A DNA stretch of 64,000 nucleotides from Brachionus manjavacas (lineage: Eukaryota > Rotifera > Eurotatoria > Ploima > Brachionidae): positions 749,501-813,500 of the forward strand of contig JAHQIY010000007.1 of NCBI GenBank assembly GCA_019054805.1, written 5' to 3'. The position numbers were made by a program, and so were the translations under genes. Positions within the stretch are counted from its first letter, which is position 1; each line of letters starts with the position of its first letter. Below, in pieces: positions 57,176 through 64,000 of this stretch. The notes under the pieces were generated by a model. The model made no database searches. It was not told the origin of the DNA and saw nothing but the letters and a program-made list of their open reading frames with translations.

Positions 57176-58269
57176 GTCTATTTCTAATTATCTTAAACAA
57201 TAAAATTAATGATTAATGAATGAAATAACGATTACCGTTGTTGGCGGCTCATCCACTTCAAAAATTGATAAAATAATTTAACTTTCAAAGAATTTTAGAT
57301 CTAAAGGATTTTATCTTTTTTTCTACAGAACAATTAAAAACTACCGTAGATCTCGCAAAAATGAAACGCTACCTAAGGTAACAGTTACCGCAAGCGTTAC
57401 CGTAAGCGTAAATGTTACCAAATTTTACATTTAAATTTTTTTTTTTAATTCTCAAATTAAAAGTTTTAAATGATTTTTTATTTAAACTAATTATTGATAC
57501 TGATTATCTTCAAAAGAATACATTTTTTGAATAAAAATTAAAATAAAAAATTTCCTTTTTTATGAGAATTTAAAAAAGAAAATTTATGAGTAGATTAAAA
57601 TTTTAAGAGAAATCTAACTCTTACGTTTGCGGTAATCTTACGGTAATGCTTACGGTAGCGCTTACGCTTACTGAAATAAAAATTTAAAATTTTTTTAGAT
57701 AAGTTTATTTAATAAGACTAAAATAATTCTTTTCACTTAAAACAAAATTTTATCACTTTTATTTACATTTTCAATATTTTAAATAGATTAAAATTTAATG
57801 CACTAAAATTTTTTTCACCTTAAAAAACTGAACATTGATTTTTTAACTGGACCATTTTTAACGATTTTAAAATTGACAAATCTCGATTTAATTATTTTAA
57901 GAATCTAACCAAATAAAATTTAGATCATAAAAAAAATATAAAACGTAAGCTTCACTTCATTTTCATAGCAAATAATAAGAAAGATTTGAGAGGAAAGGGA
58001 GAGTTGAAGAAAGGAAAAGTCGAGGAAAAGAAAAGTTAAGGAAAGAAAAGGTCGAGGAAAATAGATGAAAGGAAGAGTTGAAGAAGAGTCTAAGAACAAA
58101 ATGCGTACAAGTTAGTTTTAATTTGTACTGTATAATATTCTTTAGATCTAAGATTCTTTGAAAGTTAAATCATTTTACTAATTTTTGAAGTGGATGAGCC
58201 GTCAACAACGATAATCGTTTTTTCATTCATTAATCATTAATTTATTGTTTAAGATAATTAGAAATATAC
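57176..58269. mobile_element. 1.1-kb element with about 130-bp terminal inverted repeats
   Basis: 57176-57305 and 58137-58269 are inverted copies with only a few differences over about 130 bases; shared words include CGGCTCATCCACTTCAAAAA, TTAATGATTAATGAATGAAA and TTTAACTTTCAAAGAAT. Inside lies a second inverted pair built of ACCGTAAGCG-type words (57378-57420 against 57621-57672) and a purine-only-rich stretch (57968-58097) repeating GGAAAAG and GTCGAGG. Flanks read AATC on both sides, a possible 4-bp target duplication. There is no ORF, so it is non-autonomous; the superfamily is not assigned. High arm similarity suggests recent origin or conversion. Confidence 0.8.
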
Positions 58270-60302
58270 AATCTAATTTAAACCTAATTTAAATTTCTTT
58301 AAGTTAGTCACTACTATTGGATGACTTGATAATTATGTAAAAAGAGGAATTTTTATTTTTTTTTAAATTTCATACAAATTAATTTAGAAAATTCATCACA
58401 CATTCAACAAAAAAAGTTTAACAGAGTGTCATTAACTAATCAAACAAATAAGCTTTTAAATATTTATTTCAAAAAATTTAAACTAAAATAAAGGGTGAGT
58501 GATAATTTTTTGAACAAATTTCAAAGTTATAAAAAAATTTGAAAGGATAATCGGAGAAGGCTGAAATTTTACACACTTGTTATCTAGCTCTTCTAGTTAA
58601 TTTTTTTTGGTATTGGTTTCGACTTGTGTATACTTGGACTTTTCTCGGGCAAAAAACTTTCCTGTTATTCTTTGAGCTCAGTGTCCCAGACCTAAAATTT
58701 AAAAAAAAAAAAGAAACTAAATAGTCATATTTTTAACATTTTTAGCTCTCTATTGATCCTAAGATCATATTTTTACCATTTTCCGTTCATAAGATATGCT
58801 TAAAAAACCGTCAATAAAAACCTACCAAAAATTCGTAAATAAGCGGCTTTTTATCAATTGCTTTCGATAGGAATATCCTAATTTTATGAAATTTTGCACA
58901 AATGTACATTGATATGAGTCAATTGTGCCCTGCTAATATTAAGCAGATTCGAGGTTCCATTCGACTTCTAGGATAAAATTTCTAGTAAAAAAAGTATATA
59001 ATGGTCAGGTTGAAATTTCTTTATAAAAGCATAAGTGAAAAAGGATGATTTTATGATTTTTATAAAGCTTAAAAGATGAACTTTAATAGCCTATCTTAGT
59101 CATCCCGTTAGAAGAGAAGTTAAATAACAATTAGAGTAATTAGAGTATCAGTGATTACTTCCTCTCTCACCCATGGAAGACTTCTAATGATTAAAATAAA
59201 AGATTTACATAATAAATAAATTATGTTTCACCATCTCGCCAAAATTTAAAAATAAGTATGAATGGGTTAAGAATAAAGTATTTTTAGGGGAAAATATATG
59301 AAAATGATGTTGATTTAGGAACTTAGGTATCTGAAAAGTCTGCTTTTAAAATGGCACGGGATCGCCGACCCAAATGCAAAGCTAATGTTGAAGAATATTA
59401 TCTAAATCATCAAAAATTTCAAGTTTATAACTTCAAGTAAAAGACCCGATAGACCAAATAGGGCAAAATCAGCTTTAATTTTTATTGTATTAATTAAAAA
59501 ATTTGAATCCAACCTCAATAAAAATTTAGAATGAGAAAATATTCGAGAGAAACAAATCATAATCATCACCATTACTAAGTTTCCTAAAATAAAAAGAGAA
59601 ATTAGAATTTTTTCAGTGACTAAAAAAATTAAAATTGTTTTTCAACGAGTTGGAGTTGGTTGAATTTTTGCCAAAGACTCACAAAGAAAAAGCATTTGAT
59701 TTTGTAGGATTAAAAAAGTTTTTAAAAAATTTATTTATTTTGACTTAATTGATTAAATTAAAATTTTGGGCTTTTAAAATTAAATTAATTCTTTTTATAA
59801 TCAAAAAGAATTTTCATTTTAGATGCTAACATTTCGAAAAAAAATCAATTATTTCATATTGAAGATTTTTTTATTTCAATTCAAAATTTTTGTTTTAAAA
59901 TTTGGTTCATCTTAAAAATTTTTTCGAATAAAAATTATTTAGGATAATAAAAATAAGAATCTTTTTTTTTCAAAAATTAAAAATTTTATTAATCATAATT
60001 TTACATCAAAAATTGGCGAAGCCATTTGTTTGTCTAGTCGGAAAAAATGTTGAATTTTCTAAAAAAAATAAAAAATTAGACGACTTTCATAGCAATTTAT
60101 GAACAATTAAAAGTTAAATTTGTATGAAAATGTGATTAAAGTGCTACATAAAAAACGGTTTAAAAATTAATTGATGAAAAGGGTGATTAATTTTTTTTGG
60201 TGACTTAGATTTTAGCTTACAATTAACAAGATATTTAAACTGTTTAAAACAACAACAACTTTGATATTACCAAAAAGCATTACATTATTGGCAAAATTTT
60301 GA
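58270..60302. other. Intergenic, nothing firmly recognised
   Basis: 2 kb. A GC-richer part from about 58490 to 59200 contains words that look repeat-derived (for example GGCAAAAAACTTTCC, AGTGTCCCAGACC), but no frame, TIR or family was identified. Confidence 0.4.
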
Positions 60303-61667
60303 CTAAAGATCACCAGCCGACTCGCTTACAAACTTATCAGCTGGTTTTCTGTAGTGGGTGTCATCAAAATCGCTAATAGTGTCCCAGCATTTTCTAAAAA
60401 ATTTACACTAATTTAACACATAAAATACAAAAAAAACATGCTTTTGACATGCTCATAAAATCAAACAAAATTAGTGATAATGTTGAAGGTAGGTTTTGAT
60501 TTGTTCGGGAATATCTAAGTGGATAAATATTGCATTTCAATAGTGATTTTAAGTAAGTACCATTTTATTTCTTTTGCAAATCAGGGGGATTCGTAATATC
60601 TCTGGATAAAAATAAGTTAAAAAAGCTTTAAAGCGTAATTTATCATTCGGCCAATTTTCTAAAAGCGATCGATTTTTCTAAGCTTTTAATCTAGCATTTA
60701 AATTTACATTACTTTTTTTTAGAGTCTCATTATTTTGTCCTTAAGTGAACTAAAAAAATAAAATTAATTTTTGTTTAATCTTTTACAAAAATCATGCAAT
60801 TGCACAACTACAAACAAATCTAAATTTATTTAATAAATAAATAAATAGCTAAATTCATAATTTTTCATTTTTCCGATCAAAGCTTACACCTAACCGGCTT
60901 ACCATTAAATCTTAAATTTCAAGTCTAATTTTGTATACTGATAAAATAGAACTATTTCAGAATAGTTCATAATTTTTAGCTGAAAATCGCTAATATAAAA
61001 TCATAAAATAATTTTTGTTTCATTTAATTAATGGAAATTTTATTTAAAGCTAAATTTTAAATTACCTGTAATTGATTTCGCCATCACCATCGGGGTCTAG
61101 TTCATTAATTAATTGGTCTATTTCTTCTTGGGTAAATCTGACACCTAGCTCTAAAATTCCAACTTGAAATTCTTCTCTGGATACTGCCATGCTGCCATCT
61201 TTGTCGAATTTGTTGAAAAAGTCAATAAGTTTAATATGATGTTTCTCAATAAAATTTCTCAATTTTATTATGGGATTTATCTTGATTTTTGGCTTAAGCT
61301 TAATCCCGTCACAACCGGTTTTTATTTGAATGCGAGGAAAAACTGTTTGAAAATTTTTAAATTCATCTTTAAAATATTTGTCCACAATTATTTCCTAAAT
61401 AATTAAATTTCATAAATAAAAAAAGAACAGGTGAAAAATTACCGAAAAGTCGATTGATTCAATTTTAGTATTTGGATTTTTTTGTAATGCTTTTATAATT
61501 GAAAAACATCCAGCCGACTCCATCGGATTTAAACCCAGCTACAAAAAATTAAGCAAAAAGTTTCTTTAAGAAAAAGATAAAAAAATACTTTTAAAATCTT
61601 CAAAGTTTGATTTATAATCAAGCTTTTAGCAATGTACACTGCACCTTCAGTGGCTATCCGATTATTT
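60303..61667 (-). CDS. LRRC74-like leucine-rich repeat and EF-hand protein, 3' exons only
   Basis: Exons on the minus strand: 61589-61667 (phase entering with one base), 61443-61538, 61066-61394, and a probable last exon 60303-60393. The first two give leucine-rich repeats (NNRIATEGAVYIAKSLIINQ; LGLNPMESAGCFSIIKALQK). The third gives a linker and an EF-hand pair with loops DKDGSMAVSREE and DPDGDGEINY. PIIKLRNFIEKHHIKLIDFF and NKFDKDGSMAVSREEF closely follow the order and wording of animal LRRC74A/B. The last exon (KCWDTISDFDDTHYRKPADK then FVSESAGDL and stop) fits the splice phase but rests on an acceptor alone. 5' exons were not found to the window edge: a long intron, a truncated gene or exons too diverged to see. 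EF-loop acidic positions look intact, so calcium binding is plausible. Confidence 0.75.
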
Positions 61668-61949
61668 CTTTAAAATAATCAATTAAAATTGAAAATAATT
61701 TTAAAGTTTGATAATGAACTAAAAGTAATAATTCAAGGTCGATTTTATTGTCTAGTTTTAATTTTTTTTAAATTAATAATTTTTTATAAATATATAAAAA
61801 TTTTTGTATTTATCAGAATCTCTATTATATTTGATATTTTTTATGTTTTTAATTACCTAACATATTCTTGAAAAAACAATTTTAGTAAGGATGTTTATTG
61901 TTACATTCTACGTACAATAATGTTTTCGGACCATAGAAAATTGTGATCA

Positions 61950-62652
61950 CAAAAATAGTAAGTAATACCAGTAATTTAATAAAACAACCACAAATTAAAA
62001 TTTTCAATCCCAGATTCAGTTTTTTTCCACTAATCTAGTTATTTCTTGATTATTTCGAACAATTTATAATCCTCTTATTAATTGTTTATTTTATCATGTT
62101 TCAAAAATGATTCAAACATTATCAAAAGAAAGCTTTTTAGAGGGTCCAACTGACTGAACATTTGGCGATGTTGATCAAGCTTTGTCCGATGAACTCAAAT
62201 CTCTGTATTAAAATTAGAATGCGAGGTAAAGCGATCACTTACGATCGACACAAGTCATTTGTAGACTTAAAAGAAATGGTCAAAGAAATCAAGAAAGGAA
62301 AAATTAAAGAAAGTTAATGTAATCTAGATATTCATACTACCAGTTCAGCTGCAATTAATTATAATGATAAAAGATTCGAAAATATCAAGAAATGTAAAAT
62401 TTATTATACGCAGTTAAAAAAAATATAATTTTTTTATTTGAATAAATAAAACGATAGTTTTTTTATTTGCTATTATTTATTCTTCTTTTGATATTTTTTT
62501 TTTCAAATTTATGATTATTGTAATCAAAATATGATTTAAAATGAAAAATATTGGTAAAATAACTTGATTAGTGGAAAAAAACTGAATCTGTGATTGAAAA
62601 TTTAATTTGTGGTTGTTTTATTAAATTAGTGGTATAATTTACTATCTTTATG
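61950..62652. mobile_element. 700-bp inverted-repeat element containing an ORF
   Basis: 61950-62046 and 62555-62652 are inverted copies over about 95 bases. Shared words include AATTTAATAAAACAACCACA and AGATTCAGTTTTTTTCCACT; the arms differ at a few positions. The interior carries a 59-codon open frame (62141-62317). No target duplication was resolved. It lies just 5' of the visible LRRC74-like exons on the opposite strand and may interrupt that gene. Confidence 0.75.
62141..62317 (+). CDS. Unknown ORF inside an inverted-repeat element
   Basis: An open frame of 58 codons before TAA, following TTTTTAG (an acceptor-like sequence that is also an in-frame stop). It reads RVQLTEHLAMLIKLCPMNSN, then IRMRGKAITYDRHKSFVDLK and EMVKEIKKGKIKES. 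Its composition is notably protein-like and GC-richer than its flanks. I do not recognise it as any transposase domain. It could be a captured exon, a fragment of an unknown element protein, or chance. Confidence 0.35.
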   Translation, partial: RVQLTEHLAMLIKLCPMNSNLCIKIRMRGKAITYDRHKSFVDLKEMVKEIKKGKIKES

Positions 62653-63195
62653 GTTTGGTAATATTATCGCTCAATGTTATCTTAGATCAAAAGCATTCAT
62701 TTTTGGTGATCATTTTAAAATTATCCAAAAATGTAAAAATTTCAGAAAAAGGGATTTAAACAATTTTTTGTAAATATTAGTAAGATGCTGTGATTAAATA
62801 CAATTAAGAAGTTATTTTAAGAAAAATGATTAAACTAAAAAAAACTCAAATTTGTTTAAATTTCTAATTAAATTTAAATTTTATGATCTGGCTCCATAAA
62901 AAAAAGTGAAACTTTTGATTTAGATCTTAAAATGAATGAATAAAATTTCATACAAAGTAAAAATTTTACTAATATATACAAAAATTTGTGTTATTTTTAC
63001 GTAAAGAAAAGGTAAGAAATTGCAGGAAAAAATTATTTTAACTTTTTCAAAAAATGCAAATAGGCATTCTTACTCAAACATTTTTATTCAAGACCCATTT
63101 TTTTAAATAAGGTTGTTATGAGTAAAAAGTAAAGTATCAAATCCTAAATGATCAATATTTAAATAAAAAGGCATTAAAAAAACTCAAATTTGTTT
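62653..63195. other. Spacer between two inverted-repeat elements
   Basis: AT-rich, with nothing recognised. Confidence 0.45.
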
Positions 63196-63729
63196 ACCAG
63201 GTGGTCACCAATCTTGAAAAATTAGAAATCAGTGAAACCAGGAAAAAACTAAATAGAGTTTGAGAATAACGAAGTATGTTTTGTCTAAAAAATCAAATAA
63301 AAATAAATAATATCAATTCAATCTTCTTTTTTTTGTGATCTTAGCGGAATTCTAAATCTCTCTTACCTTTGTAAAATCCGCGAGATCTTCAATAAGATTT
63401 TTCTATGCCACTTATAACTTTCTTAACTTCTAACTATACATTTTAGGGTGTCTCCGAAAACTTTTTGACATTTTTTGAACACGATTTGGATCTAGGACCA
63501 GTTATAGTAGCATTGTTAATTGATCATTTTATTATAAAATTTTAAGTCTGAAATTCTCAATTCAAATCTAAAGGGTTTTAGAAATTGTATTTTAAATTAA
63601 TTTTTATAATTTTGTCTAGTTTTTTAATTAATTGAAAATTTTAAAGCCACGAATTTTTTTTAGTTACCTAGTTTTTTGATCAAAACCTGGTACTGACCTG
63701 ATTGGCAACAAGATTGGTGACCACCTGGT
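63196..63729. mobile_element. 534-bp element with perfect 21-bp inverted ends
   Basis: 63196-63216 starts ACCAGGTGGTCACCAATCTT and is repeated exactly in reverse complement at 63709-63729. Weaker similarity continues inward (ACCAGG words at about 63237 and 63685). The end contains the near-palindrome GGTGGTCACC. The interior is A/T-rich without an ORF. It is probably a MITE, of unknown superfamily. Confidence 0.65.
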
Positions 63730-64000
63730 CACAAACGCGAAAGCTTTAGCTCTTTTATACTTACATAAGATATTGTGTTACCTTTTGGTCTAATTTAAAA
63801 AAAAAAATAATTTTTTCAAATTTAAATTTCAAAGGGTTGTTATTGTCAATTTTAGAAGATTTTTTGAATTCCTTAAGAAACCGAATAATTAATTTTGGTT
63901 TAAAAAAATCAATTTCAAAATTGGTAGGAAATAGCGAATTTCTATGGACTATTATATTTAATGAATTAATTATTATATCTAATTTTTTGATATAGTTTTT
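63730..64000. other. Right edge, nothing recognised
   Basis: AT-rich sequence to the window end. No coding frame was seen. Confidence 0.4.

Noticed and set aside
59351-59440. Short frame starting MARDRRPKCKANVEEYYLNH
   Set aside because: It has only about 29 codons, with no neighbours or family.
1-64000. CRISPR arrays, operons, Shine-Dalgarno sites or prophage
   Set aside because: The spliced genes are eukaryotic, and no direct repeats with regular spacers were seen.
1-64000. tRNA, rRNA or snRNA genes
   Set aside because: I saw no cloverleaf with conserved A and B boxes or rRNA-like conserved blocks; a dedicated scan was not possible here.

Overview
The window is very AT-rich eukaryotic DNA (my estimate by eye is about three quarters A+T). 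It has metazoan genes with short GT-AG introns (mostly 45-60 bases), long gene-empty stretches and many small transposon remains. The gene set is animal: a dicarboxylate carrier pair, a sodium-coupled SLC5 transporter, NDUFS2, a PTDSS2-type phosphatidylserine synthase, Asterix, a PRA1 protein, V-ATPase subunit F, a TCEANC2-like protein and an LRRC74-like EF-hand protein. Composition, compact introns and the mobile element mix would fit a monogonont rotifer such as Brachionus. That placement is inference; other AT-rich invertebrates are not excluded.

Layout. 1-4.08 kb: the 5' part of a Ty3/gypsy LTR element on the minus strand, running off the left edge. 5.1-9.1 kb: three small host genes (TCEANC2-like, PRA1, Asterix) with a dead mariner piece between the last two. 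9.9 kb: one weak unknown ORF. 12-18 kb: a transport cluster with two dicarboxylate carrier paralogues (one with three introns, one without) followed by an intronless SLC5 transporter. 19 kb: V-ATPase subunit F on the minus strand. 20.5 kb: a fossil integrase-element tail. 21.5-25.1 kb: NDUFS2 in eight exons. 25.6-26.8 kb: two MITEs and a LINE tail. 27.5-29.1 kb: PTDSS2-like gene in seven exons, minus strand. 29.1-41.5 kb: no recognisable host gene, but a hAT element with 8-bp target duplications, a Ty3/gypsy fossil, a decayed Tc1 element and dispersed repeats. 41.5 kb: an intronless type I membrane protein of unknown function. 42.4-51.1 kb: essentially empty. 51.1-52.4 kb: a full-length but dead Tc1/mariner transposon. 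52.85-53.88 kb: an unknown low-complexity/coiled-coil protein. 54.5-58.3 kb: a nest of mobile DNA (truncated LINE, pogo-like end, MULE-like element inserted in a Tc1 remnant, a 1.1-kb element with about 130-bp inverted repeats). 60.3-61.7 kb: the 3' exons of an LRRC74-like gene. 61.9-63.7 kb: two more inverted-repeat elements, one carrying an open reading frame.

The host genes do not form a pathway. There is a loose mitochondrial/transport theme (NDUFS2, two dicarboxylate carriers, a monocarboxylate-type SLC5 carrier, V-ATPase) and a loose secretory-membrane theme (Asterix, PRA1, PTDSS2), but eukaryotic linkage of this kind is weak evidence for joint function. I found no clearly new multi-gene system. 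The most notable items are the structured inverted-repeat elements, especially the 627-bp element with exact 9-bp target duplications and the TIR element with an internal ORF; a perfect 39-bp palindrome; the divergent dicarboxylate carrier copy; and an N-terminal membrane segment in the gypsy gag.
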